Assembly: GCF_004366355.1 (NCBI RefSeq)
Contig: NZ_SODV01000002.1
Span: forward strand, 248,001 to 312,000
Reading direction: 5' to 3'
DNA: 64,000 bases
Source of the DNA: Dinghuibacter silviterrae
GTDB lineage: Bacteria; Bacteroidota; Bacteroidia; Chitinophagales; Chitinophagaceae
Shown: positions 1-13,685 of the stretch, one piece after another
Layout: each line of letters opens with the position of its first letter
Position numbering within the stretch: the first letter of the stretch is position 1
The notes under the pieces: model-generated
What the model saw: the letters and a program-made list of their open reading frames with translations, nothing else
What the model was told of the DNA's origin: nothing
Databases searched by the model: none
Program-made: the position numbers and the translations under genes

Positions 1-66
1 GGTCTGTCCATGGCCAGCACGATGAGCCCCGGTATCATGATCGATACCAAATCTGTAACGAATTAA
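1..66 (+). CDS. rplA: Ribosomal protein L1, C-terminal 21 residues (partial)
   Basis: Reading from base 1 in frame gives a 21-residue tail (GLSMASTMSPGIMIDTKSVTN) ending in TAA at 64-66. The serine/threonine-rich STM-SPG stretch matches the end of L1, a 50S protein at the L1 stalk, and L1 directly precedes L10 in nearly all bacterial rplKAJL clusters. Only the tail is present because the window begins inside the gene. Identification rests on the tail pattern plus the position 11 bases before rplJ. Confidence 0.8.
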   Translation, partial: GLSMASTMSPGIMIDTKSVTN

Positions 67-77
67 AACGACTTATC

Positions 78-632
78 ATGACAAAAGAGCAAAAGAACGA
101 AGTGATCGAAGTCCTGAAAGGGAAATTCGCTCAATATAATAACTTCTACGTTACGGACACTGAGTCCCTGACCGTAGAGCAGGTCTCCAACCTGCGCCGC
201 GCTTGTTTCGACAAGAAGGTAGAGATGAAGGTTGCCAAAAACACCCTCATCAAAAAGGCCCTGGAATCCCTGGACAGCACCAAGTACAGCGGTGTCTATG
301 ACTCCCTGCACAAGGTGACCGCCCTGATGTTCTCCGAGAACCCGAAGGAACCGGCCCTGATCCTGACTTCCTTCCGGAACGACAAGAACCTGAAAAAGCC
401 GGAATTGAAAGCCGCCTTTATCAATGGCGATGTCTACACAGGGGATGAGAACCTGAAGAGCCTGACCAAGATCAAGACCAAGGAAGAGCTCATCGGGGAA
501 GTCCTCGGGTTGCTCCAGTCGCCCGCCAAGCGCGTACTGGCCGCCCTGTTGCATCATCACGAGAAGCAAGCCGCCGGTGTCGAAGCCGGTGCACCCGATG
601 CAGGCGCCGCAGAGGCACCCGCAGCAGAATAA
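78..632 (+). CDS. rplJ: 50S ribosomal protein L10
   Basis: 184 residues, close to the usual length (165-185). L10 forms the base of the ribosomal stalk: its N-terminal globular domain binds 23S rRNA and L11, and its C-terminal helix carries the L7/L12 dimers. The N-terminal stretch MTKEQKNEVIEVLKGKF and the later KNTLIKKALE are typical of the family. The C-terminal 30 residues are rich in Ala, Gly, Glu and Pro (GAPDAGAAEAPAAE). It lies 11 bases after rplA and 69 bases before rplL. In many bacteria L10-L12 represses its own mRNA in the leader; that site is not recognisable in the short upstream sequence here. Confidence 0.97.
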   Translation: MTKEQKNEVIEVLKGKFAQYNNFYVTDTESLTVEQVSNLRRACFDKKVEMKVAKNTLIKKALESLDSTKYSGVYDSLHKVTALMFSENPKEPALILTSFRNDKNLKKPELKAAFINGDVYTGDENLKSLTKIKTKEELIGEVLGLLQSPAKRVLAALLHHHEKQAAGVEAGAPDAGAAEAPAAE

Positions 633-701
633 TCAGCAAAATGTATCCACCGGAGCCCGCGCTATGAAGGTGGAATTTATAAACTCTAAAAATTTAAAAA
701 C

Positions 702-1079
702 ATGGCAGACGTTAAAGCACTCGCAGAACAACTGGTTGGCCTGACTGTAAAAGAAGTACAGGATCTCGCCGACGTATTGAAAGCCGACTACGGCATCGAA
801 CCCGCAGCAGCCGCTGTAGTAGTAGCCTCCGGCGACGGTGGTGGCGGAGCAGCTAAAGCTGAAGAAAAGACCTCCTTCGACCTGATCCTGAAGAGCGGCG
901 GCGCCAGCAAGCTGGGTGTCGTAAAGATTGTAAAGGAAATGACCGGTCTGGGTCTGAAAGAAGCCAAGGACCTGGTAGACGGCGCTCCGAAGCCCGTAAA
1001 GGAAGGCATCTCCAAGGCAGAAGCCGAGGAACTCGCCGCCAAGCTGAAGGAAGCTGGTGCCGATGTAGAAATCAAATAA
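702..1079 (+). CDS. rplL: 50S ribosomal protein L7/L12
   Basis: 125 residues with the standard three-part layout: an N-terminal dimerisation helix pair (about 1-30), a flexible Ala/Gly/Val hinge (about 35-53, including [10 protein letters not shown]), and the compact C-terminal domain from about 55 with [10 protein letters not shown] and [18 protein letters not shown]7/L12 recruits and activates translational GTPases on the 50S stalk. It follows rplJ in the same unit and is closed by a strong hairpin terminator 25 bases downstream, so rpoB is not simply read through from here. Confidence 0.98.
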   Translation: MADVKALAEQLVGLTVKEVQDLADVLKADYGIEPAAAAVVVASGDGGGGAAKAEEKTSFDLILKSGGASKLGVVKIVKEMTGLGLKEAKDLVDGAPKPVKEGISKAEAEELAAKLKEAGADVEIK

Positions 1080-1103
1080 GGACGCTCCTTATAGTATTTT
1101 CAC

Positions 1104-1132
1104 GAAGCCGCCCCAAAAGGGCGGCTTCTTTT
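1104..1132 (+). terminator. Rho-independent terminator after rplL
   Basis: A perfect 10-bp stem (1104-1113 with 1119-1128, GAAGCCGCCC/GGGCGGCTTC), loop CAAAA, followed by TTTT. It ends the ribosomal protein transcript before the LacI-type gene. Confidence 0.9.
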
Positions 1133-1204
1133 ATGCCGGCCTGCTAAAACGATTTGTATGAGTGCAAACTAAATGATAAATTACATGACCGGAGTAATGA
1201 ATAC

Positions 1205-2218
1205 ATGAAGAAGTTGTCCATTAAAGACATAGCACAGAAGGCGGGTGTGTCCACTGCAACCGTGTCCTTTGTGCTCAATGGGAAAGCGGAAGAAATGCGG
1301 ATCAGCGATACGCTGGCCAAAAAGATCACCAAACTGGCCAAGCAACTGGGGTACCAGCCCAACCAGCTGGCCAGGGGCCTCAGGACAGGGAAAACCCACA
1401 CGCTGGGGCTGATCGTGGAAAATATCTCGAACCATTTCTTTGGAAACCTCGCCAAGGTGATCGAGGACGAGGCTAAAAAGTACAATTATAAGGTACTTTA
1501 CTGCAGCACCGAGAACAATACCCTAAAGGCCAAGGAGCTGATCCAGATGCTCCAGGACCGCCAGGTGGACGGGTATATCATTACCCCCACCGAGGGGCTG
1601 GAGGGGGATATCGAAAAGCTGATCGCGGGGAAAAAACCGGTCGTTTTGGTGGACCGGTATTTTGCCAACCTGACCACCAACTATGTGCTGGTGGACAACT
1701 ACCAGGCCGTCTTTGACACGATCACCCGGATGGTCGGGGAGGGATACCAGCAAATCGGCGTGGTGACGGTGGATCTGGCCATGATCAACATGGAACAGCG
1801 CATGAACGGCTACAAGGACGCCCTCAAGGCCGCCAAGCTGCCCTTCCGCAAGGACCTGGTCAAGATCATCCCGTTTGACGCTTCCCGGGAAAAGGCGCTG
1901 GAGTCGGTGGCCGAATTCCTGGACGGGGGGCCGAAGAAGGATGCTGTATTTTTCCTGACTAATTATTTAGGGATCCTGGGACTCGAATGTCTCAAAAAGC
2001 TAAAATTAAAGGTGCCGGACCAAATGGCCTTCGTCAGCTTCGACGACCATGACATCTTCCGGCTGCATACCCCGAGCATCACCGCCCTGGCCCAGCCGGT
2101 GGAGGATATCGGGCGCACGGCCATGCAAATTCTCCTGGAAGAGATCAAAAACGGGCTCAAAAATGACGCGCACCACCTCCTGAAGGGGGAATTGGTGGTC
2201 CGGGAGTCCGCTTTGTAG
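1205..2218 (+). CDS. LacI/GalR-family transcriptional regulator
   Basis: 337 residues from ATG 1205, a normal LacI-family length. The upstream in-frame codons 1154-1204 add 17 residues not typical of the family, whereas ATG 1205 starts right at the DNA-binding domain with GGAG about 10 bases before it. Residues 4-25 form the helix-turn-helix (IKDIAQKAGVSTATVSFVLNG), followed by the hinge helix LARGLRTGKT and a periplasmic-binding-protein-like effector domain from about residue 60 (HTLGLIVENISNHFF) to the end. The effector is probably a sugar or sugar phosphate; the sequence does not show which. It is placed between rplL and rpoB, with its own terminator upstream and the rpoB promoter downstream, an unexpected position. 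No sugar gene is adjacent, so its target is likely elsewhere. Confidence 0.92.
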   Translation: MKKLSIKDIAQKAGVSTATVSFVLNGKAEEMRISDTLAKKITKLAKQLGYQPNQLARGLRTGKTHTLGLIVENISNHFFGNLAKVIEDEAKKYNYKVLYCSTENNTLKAKELIQMLQDRQVDGYIITPTEGLEGDIEKLIAGKKPVVLVDRYFANLTTNYVLVDNYQAVFDTITRMVGEGYQQIGVVTVDLAMINMEQRMNGYKDALKAAKLPFRKDLVKIIPFDASREKALESVAEFLDGGPKKDAVFFLTNYLGILGLECLKKLKLKVPDQMAFVSFDDHDIFRLHTPSITALAQPVEDIGRTAMQILLEEIKNGLKNDAHHLLKGELVVRESAL

Positions 2219-2296
2219 GCGGGGGCGCCCCCCGGCACCCATCCCGGGGGGGTGGAATGCGCCCTGGTGGCCAGACGCCAAAATGACCGTAAAATG

Positions 2297-2327
2297 TTGG
2301 TTATTTTTTGGATAATGATTATCTTTG
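2297..2327 (+). promoter_or_regulatory. Bacteroidota-type promoter for rpoBC
   Basis: TTGG at 2297-2300 (-33 element) and TATCTTTG at 2320-2327 (-7 element, consensus TAnnTTTG) are separated by 19 bases. A start near 2333 would give an rpoB leader of about 140 nt. This independent promoter is consistent with rpoBC being uncoupled from rplJL here. Confidence 0.75.
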
Positions 2328-2397
2328 CGATCCTTTACGTTAGGCCTAATACATCTTGAACGACAGAATTCAGTCATGAAGCATTGATTTTCAGTGA

Positions 2398-2421
2398 CCC
2401 ATATTTTATCCAAAGTATGGG
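2398..2421 (+). promoter_or_regulatory. Hairpin in the rpoB leader
   Basis: CCCATATTTT (2398-2407) pairs with AAAGTATGGG (2412-2421) over 10 bp with one G-U pair and a 4-base loop. It lies about 54 bases before the rpoB start and downstream of the predicted promoter, so it would be in the mRNA leader. It is followed by T-rich but interrupted sequence (CTTGATTGTTTTG). It may be an attenuator or a processing/stability element; function is inference. Confidence 0.4.
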
Positions 2422-2474
2422 CTTGATTGTTTTGTGTACGTCCTATTTAAACAAGAAAACGCGTTTTTAACAAT

Positions 2475-5400
2475 ATGTCATCAACACAAGTGAACAACAG
2501 GGTCAACTTCGGTAAGATCAAGCACCTGGCGGAGACGCCGGACCTGCTGGAAATCCAGTTGCAGTCCTTTAAGGATTTTTTCCAGTTGGAAACTACTCCC
2601 GATAAGCGCAACGTCGAAGGTCTATTCCGGGTTTTCAAGGAAAACTTTCCCATTACGGACACCCGGAACATCTTCGTGTTGGAATTCCTTGATTACTTCG
2701 TTGACCCGCCCCGCTACTCCATCGAAGAGTGTATGGAGCGCGGGCTGACCTATGCCGTTCCCCTGAAAGCAAAACTCCGCCTGAGCTGTAACGACGAGGA
2801 ACACGTAGACTTCCAGACGATCGTCCAGGACGTATTCCTGGGAAACATTCCTTATATGACCCCCCGCGGTACCTTCATCATCAATGGTGCGGAACGCGTC
2901 GTGGTCTCCCAACTGCACCGGTCTCCCGGTGTATTCTTCGGCCAGTCGGTTCACCCGAACGGGACGAAGATCTATTCCGCCCGCGTGATCCCCTTCAAGG
3001 GCGCCTGGATGGAATTCGCGACGGACATCAATAATGTGATGTACGCCTATATCGACCGGAAAAAGAAATTCCCGGTGACCACCCTGCTCCGTTCCATCGG
3101 TTACGAGACCGATAAGGATATCCTGGAACTGTTCGGGATGGCCGACGAAGTACCGGCTGACCGCAAGAGCCTGGAGAAATTCCTGGGCAAGCGCCTGGCG
3201 GCCCGCGTCCTGAGGAGCTGGGTAGAGGACTTCGTCGACGAGGATACCGGGGAAGTCGTTTCCCTGGAGCGGAACGAGGTCGTGATGGAGCGTGACACGG
3301 TCCTGGACAAGGCCGCTATCGAAACCATGGTTGACATGGGGATCAAAACGGTCTTCCTGCAAAAAGAAGAAGTCAGCGGTGACTACGCGATCATCTACAA
3401 TACCCTGAACAAGGACACCTCGAACTCCGAGCTGGAAGCCGTTCAGCACATCTACCGCCAGTTGCGCGGCGCGGATGCACCGGACGACGAGACCGCGCGC
3501 GGGATCATCGACAAGCTGTTCTTTAGCGACAAACGCTATGACCTCGGGGAAGTCGGCCGCTATAAGATCAACCGGAAACTGGGTTTGAACTACAAGCTCG
3601 ACCAGAAGACGCTGACCAAGGAAGACATCATCGAGATCATCAAATACCTGGTCCGTCTGACCAACGCCAAGGCGGAAATCGACGACATCGACCACCTGAG
3701 CAACCGCCGCGTCCGCACGGTGGGTGAGCAGCTCTACGCCCAGTTCGGCGTAGGTCTGGCGCGTATGGCGCGTACCATCCGCGAGCGCATGAACGTCCGT
3801 GACAACGAGGTGTTCACGCCTGTTGACCTGATCAATGCCAGGACGTTGAGCTCGGTGATCAATAGCTTCTTTGGTACTTCCCAGTTGTCGCAGTTCCTCG
3901 ACCAGACCAACCCCCTGTCTGAAATCACGCACAAGCGTCGTATTTCGGCACTCGGGCCCGGCGGTCTGTCCCGTGAGCGCGCCGGCTTTGAAGTCCGTGA
4001 CGTACACTACTCCCACTACGGCCGTCTGTGTACGATCGAGACCCCGGAAGGACCGAACATCGGTCTGATCTCGACCCTTTGCGTTCACGCCAAGGTGAAT
4101 GAGATGGGCTTTATCGAAACACCTTACCACGTCGTGAAAGAAGGCAAAGTGGACATGAAACACCTGACCTTCCTGAGCGCCGAAGAAGAAGATACCGCCA
4201 AGATCGCCCAGGCCAACATCGAAATGGACGACAAGGGTCATATCCTGGAAGAAAAGGTACGTTCCCGGGAAACCGGTGACTTCCCCATCCTGGACAAGGC
4301 CGAGGTAGAATATATGGACGTCGCCCCCAACCAGATCGTGGGTCTGAGCGCCTCGCTGATTCCGTTCCTGGAACACGATGACGCCAACCGCGCCCTGATG
4401 GGATCGAACATGCAACGTCAGGCCGTACCGCTGATCCGTCCCGAAGTACCCATCGTCGGTACCGGTCTGGAAGGAAAAGCCGCCCGTGACGCGCGTATCC
4501 AGATCCATGCGGAGGGCAAGGGTGTGGTCGAATTCGTGGATGCCAATGAAATCCACGTCCGTTACGACCGCAACGAAACGCAAAAACTGGTCTCTTTTGA
4601 AGACGACCTGAAAGTATACCGGCTCACCAAGTTTATCAAGACCAACCAGAGCACCTGTATCAACCTCCGGCCGTGCGTCTTTAAAGGACAGCATGTCGTG
4701 GAAGGCGACTTCCTGACCGAAGGGTACGCTACCCGCGACGGGGAACTGGCCCTTGGCCGGAACCTGAAGGTAGCCTTCATGCCCTGGAAGGGGTATAACT
4801 TCGAGGACGCCATCGTGATCTCCGAAAAGGTGGTCAGCCAGGATCTGTTCACCTCGGTACACATCGAGGAGTTCGAACTGGAAGTCCGGGATACGAAGCT
4901 GGGTGAGGAAGAGCTGACCCCGGATATCCCGAACGTATCTGAAGAGGCCACCAAAGACCTCGACCAGAACGGGGTCATCCGGATCGGCGCCCACGTCAAG
5001 GAAGGCGACATCCTGATCGGTAAGATCACCCCCAAGGGTGAGTCCGATCCCACGCCGGAAGAAAAGCTGCTCCGCGCGATCTTCGGTGACAAGGCCGGGG
5101 ACGCCAAGGATGCCTCGCTCAAGGCCCCCGCGGGGACCGAAGGCGTGGTCATCAATAAGAAGCTTTTCCAACGCGCGAAGAAAGATAAGAACGGAAAGGT
5201 CCGTGAAAAGGCCGCCCTGGAAAAAGTCGAAAAGGTACACGAACAGAATACGAAAGAGTTGCTGGACGTGCTTCTCAGCAAGCTCCTCACGCTCCTGAAA
5301 GACCATACGAGCGCAGGGGTCACCAACAACTTCGGCGAAATGCTGATCGGTAAAGGTGCCAAGTTCACCCAAAAGAACCTGGCCGGTATCGACTACCAGA

Positions 5401-6278
5401 ACGTCAACCCGCTGGGTTGGACGGGCGACGCCAAGATCGACGACCAGATCAATACGCTCCTCCACAACTACAACATCAAGTACAACGAGGAGCTGGGCCG
5501 CTACAAACGCGAGAAGTTCAATATCTCCATCGGGGACGAACTGCCCGCGGGCGTGCTCAAGCTGGCAAAGGTTTACCTGGCCGTGAAGCGCAAGCTGAAG
5601 GTAGGGGACAAGATGGCCGGCCGCCACGGGAATAAGGGGATCGTCGCGAAGATCGTTCGCGCCGAGGATATGCCCTTCCTGGAAGACGGCACGCCGGTGG
5701 ACATCGTCCTCAACCCGCTGGGGGTACCTTCCCGTATGAACCTCGGGCAGATCTACGAAACCATCTTAGGTTGGGCAGGTGAAAAGCTGGAAGGCAAGTT
5801 CGCCACGCCGATCTTCGACGGGGCTTCGGTAGAGGAAATCTCCGAGTTCTGCGCCAAGGCCGGTATCCCGACCATGGGCCATACCTACCTGTACGACGGG
5901 GAAACCGGGGAGCGCTTCCACCAGAAGGCGACCGTCGGGATCATCTATATCATCAAACTCCACCACATGGTCGATGATAAGATGCACGCCCGCTCGATCG
6001 GGCCCTACAGCCTCATCACGCAACAGCCGCTGGGTGGTAAAGCCCAGTTCGGTGGTCAGCGTTTCGGGGAAATGGAAGTGTGGGCCCTGGAAGCCTACGG
6101 TGCCTCCAACATCCTGCAGGAACTGTTGACGATCAAGTCGGACGACATCATCGGCAGGGCCAAGACCTACGAGGCGATCGTGAAGGGTGAGAACGTACCC
6201 CGTCCGGGTGTACCCGAGTCCTTCAACGTACTCGTGCATGAGCTGCGCGGGCTGGGCCTGGATCTGAAGTTTGAATAA
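2475..6278 (+). CDS. rpoB: DNA-directed RNA polymerase subunit beta
   Basis: 1267 residues, the size expected for Bacteroidota RpoB. With RpoC it forms the active-site cleft of RNA polymerase. The rifampicin-pocket region is clear at residues 465-493 ([20 protein letters not shown], then THKRRISAL). Asp476, His486 and Ser491, equivalent to E. coli Asp516, His526 and Ser531, are all the sensitive-type residues. Later conserved blocks include GRHGNKG, and near the C-terminus [20 protein letters not shown]. It is followed after 26 bases by rpoC, forming an rpoBC operon driven from the promoter at 2297-2327. No truncation or frameshift is seen. Confidence 0.99.
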   Translation: MSSTQVNNRVNFGKIKHLAETPDLLEIQLQSFKDFFQLETTPDKRNVEGLFRVFKENFPITDTRNIFVLEFLDYFVDPPRYSIEECMERGLTYAVPLKAKLRLSCNDEEHVDFQTIVQDVFLGNIPYMTPRGTFIINGAERVVVSQLHRSPGVFFGQSVHPNGTKIYSARVIPFKGAWMEFATDINNVMYAYIDRKKKFPVTTLLRSIGYETDKDILELFGMADEVPADRKSLEKFLGKRLAARVLRSWVEDFVDEDTGEVVSLERNEVVMERDTVLDKAAIETMVDMGIKTVFLQKEEVSGDYAIIYNTLNKDTSNSELEAVQHIYRQLRGADAPDDETARGIIDKLFFSDKRYDLGEVGRYKINRKLGLNYKLDQKTLTKEDIIEIIKYLVRLTNAKAEIDDIDHLSNRRVRTVGEQLYAQFGVGLARMARTIRERMNVRDNEVFTPVDLINARTLSSVINSFFGTSQLSQFLDQTNPLSEITHKRRISALGPGGLSRERAGFEVRDVHYSHYGRLCTIETPEGPNIGLISTLCVHAKVNEMGFIETPYHVVKEGKVDMKHLTFLSAEEEDTAKIAQANIEMDDKGHILEEKVRSRETGDFPILDKAEVEYMDVAPNQIVGLSASLIPFLEHDDANRALMGSNMQRQAVPLIRPEVPIVGTGLEGKAARDARIQIHAEGKGVVEFVDANEIHVRYDRNETQKLVSFEDDLKVYRLTKFIKTNQSTCINLRPCVFKGQHVVEGDFLTEGYATRDGELALGRNLKVAFMPWKGYNFEDAIVISEKVVSQDLFTSVHIEEFELEVRDTKLGEEELTPDIPNVSEEATKDLDQNGVIRIGAHVKEGDILIGKITPKGESDPTPEEKLLRAIFGDKAGDAKDASLKAPAGTEGVVINKKLFQRAKKDKNGKVREKAALEKVEKVHEQNTKELLDVLLSKLLTLLKDHTSAGVTNNFGEMLIGKGAKFTQKNLAGIDYQNVNPLGWTGDAKIDDQINTLLHNYNIKYNEELGRYKREKFNISIGDELPAGVLKLAKVYLAVKRKLKVGDKMAGRHGNKGIVAKIVRAEDMPFLEDGTPVDIVLNPLGVPSRMNLGQIYETILGWAGEKLEGKFATPIFDGASVEEISEFCAKAGIPTMGHTYLYDGETGERFHQKATVGIIYIIKLHHMVDDKMHARSIGPYSLITQQPLGGKAQFGGQRFGEMEVWALEAYGASNILQELLTIKSDDIIGRAKTYEAIVKGENVPRPGVPESFNVLVHELRGLGLDLKFE

Positions 6279-6304
6279 ATTTTTTAACATTATTAATTCG
6301 GCAT

Positions 6305-10600
<4,296 letters not shown>

Positions 10601-10620
10601 CCATATTGCTTTAATGGAAT

Positions 10621-10648
10621 AAGGGGCTGTCTAGATTGACAGCCCCTT
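10621..10648 (+). terminator. Terminator after rpoC
   Basis: An 11-bp perfect stem (10621-10631 with 10638-10648, AAGGGGCTGTC/GACAGCCCCTT), loop TAGATT, followed by TAGTTTAAAA. The T-run is short and interrupted, so termination may be partial. Its 5' arm overlaps a second, alternative inverted repeat that reaches the next start codon. Confidence 0.7.
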
Positions 10649-10668
10649 TAGTTTAAAACTCTAGACAG
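10627..10668 (+). promoter_or_regulatory. Alternative inverted repeat spanning to the OmpH-like start codon
   Basis: CTGTCTAGA at 10627-10635 is the exact inverse complement of TCTAGACAG at 10660-10668. The second arm ends on the G of the GTG start codon at 10668. The first arm shares bases with the terminator stem, so the two structures exclude each other. Seen directly; the regulatory meaning is inferred. Confidence 0.4.
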
Positions 10669-11285
10669 TGAAGAATTTATCCCTGGTATTGAACGCGGTT
10701 TTGCTCGTGGCGGTCGGTGTTTTGTTCTATTGGCATTTCAAGGGAACCGGCTCCGGTGCCGGCCAACAGGTCACTTTCGAGCCCAGTTCCAAGGATACCT
10801 CGCTCCTGGCGCGCCCCCTCAAGGTGGCTTATGTGGACCTGGACTCGATCGAGGAAAAGTTTGCTTATTTCAAGCAGAAGCAAAATGACTTTGACCGGAA
10901 ACGGGAAGCCGCCGATCGGGACCTGAACGCTGCCGCGAACGAATGGGAACGGAAGCGGATGCAAATGGCACAGAAAGGCGCTGCGCTGACCCAAGCCGAC
11001 GTGGAAGCTTTTCAGAAGGAATACACCGCCGGCATGCAGGACCTGCAAAGGCAGCACGACGTGAAGCAGCAGGAATTCGCCGCCGAACAACAGAAAATCA
11101 TGGAAGACATCCAGGGCAAGATCAAGTCTTTCCTGGACGACTATAACAAGAGCAAACGCTATTCTTTCATTTTCACCACCGGTAAAGGTGCGTTGAACCT
11201 TTTTTACGAGGACACGACTTACAATATTACCGATGAAGTGCTGGCGGGGCTCAATGCCACCATCCAGGTTCCAAAGGATAAATAA
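10668..11285 (+). CDS. OmpH/Skp-family protein
   Basis: 205 residues from a GTG start (10668); no ATG in frame precedes the membrane segment. An N-terminal hydrophobic segment (LSLVLNAVLLVAVGVLFYW, 4-22) is followed by a short linker and the OmpH-type stretch KVAYVDLDSIEEKFAYFKQK near residue 58. A long charged coiled coil rich in Lys, Gln, Asp and Arg follows to about 170. Skp/OmpH proteins are trimeric periplasmic chaperones for outer-membrane proteins. Here the leader lacks an obvious cleavage site, so it may be anchored in the inner membrane. It precedes the permease gene by 2 bases. Confidence 0.82.
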   Translation: MKNLSLVLNAVLLVAVGVLFYWHFKGTGSGAGQQVTFEPSSKDTSLLARPLKVAYVDLDSIEEKFAYFKQKQNDFDRKREAADRDLNAAANEWERKRMQMAQKGAALTQADVEAFQKEYTAGMQDLQRQHDVKQQEFAAEQQKIMEDIQGKIKSFLDDYNKSKRYSFIFTTGKGALNLFYEDTTYNITDEVLAGLNATIQVPKDK

Positions 11286-11287
11286 TT

Positions 11288-12682
11288 ATGGCGAATACCA
11301 CCGGGTTCAAACAATCGCTCGGTCTCCTGGACGGGACCATGGTCGTAGCAGGCTCCATGATCGGATCCGGGATCTTCCTGGTGTCCGCCGACATTACCCG
11401 CCAGGTCGGTTCCTCGGGTTGGTTGATCCTGGTTTGGGTATTGACCGGTTTTCTGACCCTGACCGCAGCGGTGAGCTATGGCGAGCTGAGCGGGATGTAT
11501 CCGAAGGCGGGTGGACAATACGTGTACCTGCGTGAGGCCTATGGTCCGCTGGTGGGTTTCCTGTATGGATGGAGCACTTTCGGGGTGATCCAGACGGGGA
11601 CCATCGCGGCGGTGGCGGTGGCGTTTTCCATCTATAGCGGGTATTTGATTCCGGGACTGGATACCGTCCTGCTCCAGGTGGGGTTTGTAAAGATCTCGTA
11701 CGCAAGCCTGCTGGCGTTGGGTACGGTGGTGCTCCTGACATACATCAATACCCGCGGGGTACGCGAAGGGAAATTCATACAGACTTTTTTCACGGTGATC
11801 AAGCTGCTGTCCCTTTTCGGGTTGATCATCTTCGGGTTGGCGGTCGCCGCGCGCGGGTCCATCTGGCATGCCAACTGGCAGGGGGCTTGGGACATGCAGC
11901 ATTTCTCCGGGGTTTCCTGGTCTTCCGTGAGCCTTATAGGCGCATTTGGCTTCGTATCCGCCGCCATGGTGGGATCGCTGTTCTCCAGCGATGCCTGGAA
12001 CAATGTCACCTTTATCGCCGGGGAGATCAAAAGGCCTGAGCGAAACATCGGGCTGAGCCTTTTGCTGGGCACCCTGATCGTCACCATCATTTATGTGTCC
12101 GCCAACCTGATGTATGTATCGGTGCTTTCCTTACACGATATTGCGTTTGCACCAAAGGACCGCGTGGCCGTGGCCGTGGCGGAACGCATTTTTGGCGCGA
12201 CTGGGGGCGTGATCATCGCGGTGATGATCATGATCTCTACTTTTGGTTGCAACAACGGGCTGATCCTTTCCGGGGCCCGGGTGTACTATACGATGGCCCA
12301 GGACGGACTTTTCTTTAAAAAGACGGCTTCTTTGAATAAAAACGGCGTCCCCGCGTATGCGTTGTGGATACAATGCGCCTGGACCTGTTTGTTGTGCCTG
12401 AGTGGTAGTTATAACGCGCTGCTGACGTACGTCATCTTCGTCGTCCTGATCTTTTACATCCTGACGTTGATTGGCATATTCCTGTTGCGCCGCCGGCAGC
12501 CCTCCGCTCCGCGTCCCTACAGGGCTTTTGGGTATCCCGTTTTGCCCGTGATCTATTGCGTGCTGGCCGCGGTGATCACCGTTTGCCTGTTCGTCTTCCA
12601 GCCTTCGACTACCTGGCCGGGTGCGCTGATAGTTGTCTCCGGCATCCCCATTTACTATATTGCAGTCCGTAAGCGTTCGTAG
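11288..12682 (+). CDS. APC-superfamily amino acid permease
   Basis: 464 residues with about 12 hydrophobic segments. The first membrane segment carries the APC hallmark (MVVAGSMIGSGIFLVSADI, about residues 18-36), where the GSGIF-type unwound helix binds the substrate backbone. The downstream block AVSYGELSGMYPKAGGQYVY is also typical of the LAT/cationic amino acid transporter branches. Substrate cannot be told from sequence. It starts 2 bases after the OmpH-like gene and ends one base before the heptose kinase gene, so these genes are likely co-transcribed although functionally unrelated. Confidence 0.92.
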   Translation: MANTTGFKQSLGLLDGTMVVAGSMIGSGIFLVSADITRQVGSSGWLILVWVLTGFLTLTAAVSYGELSGMYPKAGGQYVYLREAYGPLVGFLYGWSTFGVIQTGTIAAVAVAFSIYSGYLIPGLDTVLLQVGFVKISYASLLALGTVVLLTYINTRGVREGKFIQTFFTVIKLLSLFGLIIFGLAVAARGSIWHANWQGAWDMQHFSGVSWSSVSLIGAFGFVSAAMVGSLFSSDAWNNVTFIAGEIKRPERNIGLSLLLGTLIVTIIYVSANLMYVSVLSLHDIAFAPKDRVAVAVAERIFGATGGVIIAVMIMISTFGCNNGLILSGARVYYTMAQDGLFFKKTASLNKNGVPAYALWIQCAWTCLLCLSGSYNALLTYVIFVVLIFYILTLIGIFLLRRRQPSAPRPYRAFGYPVLPVIYCVLAAVITVCLFVFQPSTTWPGALIVVSGIPIYYIAVRKRS

Positions 12683-12683
12683 T

Positions 12684-13667
12684 ATGCAATTTGAAGAGCT
12701 TTTTGACCGGTTTAAGAACATCAAAGTAGGCGTCCTCGGGGACCTTATGCTGGATACGTATATGTGGGGCAGGGTGGAACGCATTTCTCCCGAAGCACCC
12801 GTGCCCGTCGTGGCGCTGAATAAAAAGGACTATCGCATCGGGGGGGCCGGTAACGTGGCCTTAAACCTGCGGGCGCTGGGGGCATCGGTGTCGACACTGT
12901 CCGTGATCGGGGCCGACGATGACGGGCGTGTGTTGCGGGAGTTGCTCTTGGACGCAGGTATCGATACTTCGTATTTATTGGATACCGCCTCGCGCATCAC
13001 GACCAATAAAACCCGCATCATCAGCCGCAACCAGCAAATGATGCGCCTCGACAACGAGATGACGTCCGACCTCGCCGTCGAGGACGCCATGCTGTTGGAA
13101 GCGCATGTGCTGCGTTACCTGGACGAGGTAAAACCGGACATCCTGATCTTTGAAGATTACAATAAAGGCGTGCTGACCGAGGCCATCATCGCTACAGTCG
13201 TCCGTCTTTGCCGGGAGCGCGGCATCCTGACGGCGGTGGACCCCAAACGGAAAAACTTTTTTTCTTACCGCAACGTAGACATCTTCAAACCCAACCTGAA
13301 GGAAGTGCGCGAGGGGCTCAACCTGATCGGGGAAGACGCGACCCTTCCCTGGCTCCAGGGGGTACACGAGCAGTTGCATGCCCAGCTCAAGCATCGGATC
13401 TCGTTCATTACGCTGTCCGAGAAAGGCGTGTTTTACCAGTCCCCGGACGCTTCCGGTATGATCTCCTCCCATGTCCGGAACATCGCCGATGTCAGCGGTG
13501 CGGGGGACACTGTTATCGCCGTGGCGTCTTTAGTGTACGCTGCCACCGGCGATGTCGCGCTGATGGCAGCCGTCGCCAACATCGCCGGCGGGCTTGTCTG
13601 CGAGGAAGTCGGCACCGCGGCCATCCGTCGTGAGCGCCTCCTGGAAGAGTGCAAGGTCTTGTTATAG
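12684..13667 (+). CDS. rfaE1: D-glycero-beta-D-manno-heptose-7-phosphate kinase (RfaE1/HldA-type PfkB kinase)
   Basis: 327 residues from ATG 12684; the in-frame codons from 12633 lie inside the permease gene and are not used. It is a PfkB-family sugar kinase: GGAGNVALNLRALGA at 53-67, and the anion-hole/catalytic motif GAGDT at 272-276 with Asp275 as base. ISRNQQMMRLDNE and DPKRKNFFSYRNVDIFKPN resemble the RfaE N-terminal domain rather than ribokinase. The family makes heptose-1,7-bisphosphate for lipopolysaccharide core heptose. The nucleotidyltransferase half of bifunctional HldE is absent, so a separate protein must supply it. One base separates it from the permease. Confidence 0.88.
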   Translation: MQFEELFDRFKNIKVGVLGDLMLDTYMWGRVERISPEAPVPVVALNKKDYRIGGAGNVALNLRALGASVSTLSVIGADDDGRVLRELLLDAGIDTSYLLDTASRITTNKTRIISRNQQMMRLDNEMTSDLAVEDAMLLEAHVLRYLDEVKPDILIFEDYNKGVLTEAIIATVVRLCRERGILTAVDPKRKNFFSYRNVDIFKPNLKEVREGLNLIGEDATLPWLQGVHEQLHAQLKHRISFITLSEKGVFYQSPDASGMISSHVRNIADVSGAGDTVIAVASLVYAATGDVALMAAVANIAGGLVCEEVGTAAIRRERLLEECKVLL

Positions 13668-13685
13668 AAATCGTTAAATTTAGGT

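Noticed and set aside
1154-1204. Longer N-terminus for the LacI-type protein
   Set aside because: The family starts a few residues before the helix-turn-helix; ATG 1205 does this and has a purine-rich site at a suitable distance.
4562-5368. 268-codon minus-strand frame within rpoB
   Set aside because: Serine-rich shadow translation without any family pattern.
2622-5627. 1001-codon open frame antisense to rpoB
   Set aside because: It mirrors the codon bias of rpoB in a GC-rich gene, has no recognisable domain or initiation context, and rpoB itself is unmistakable.
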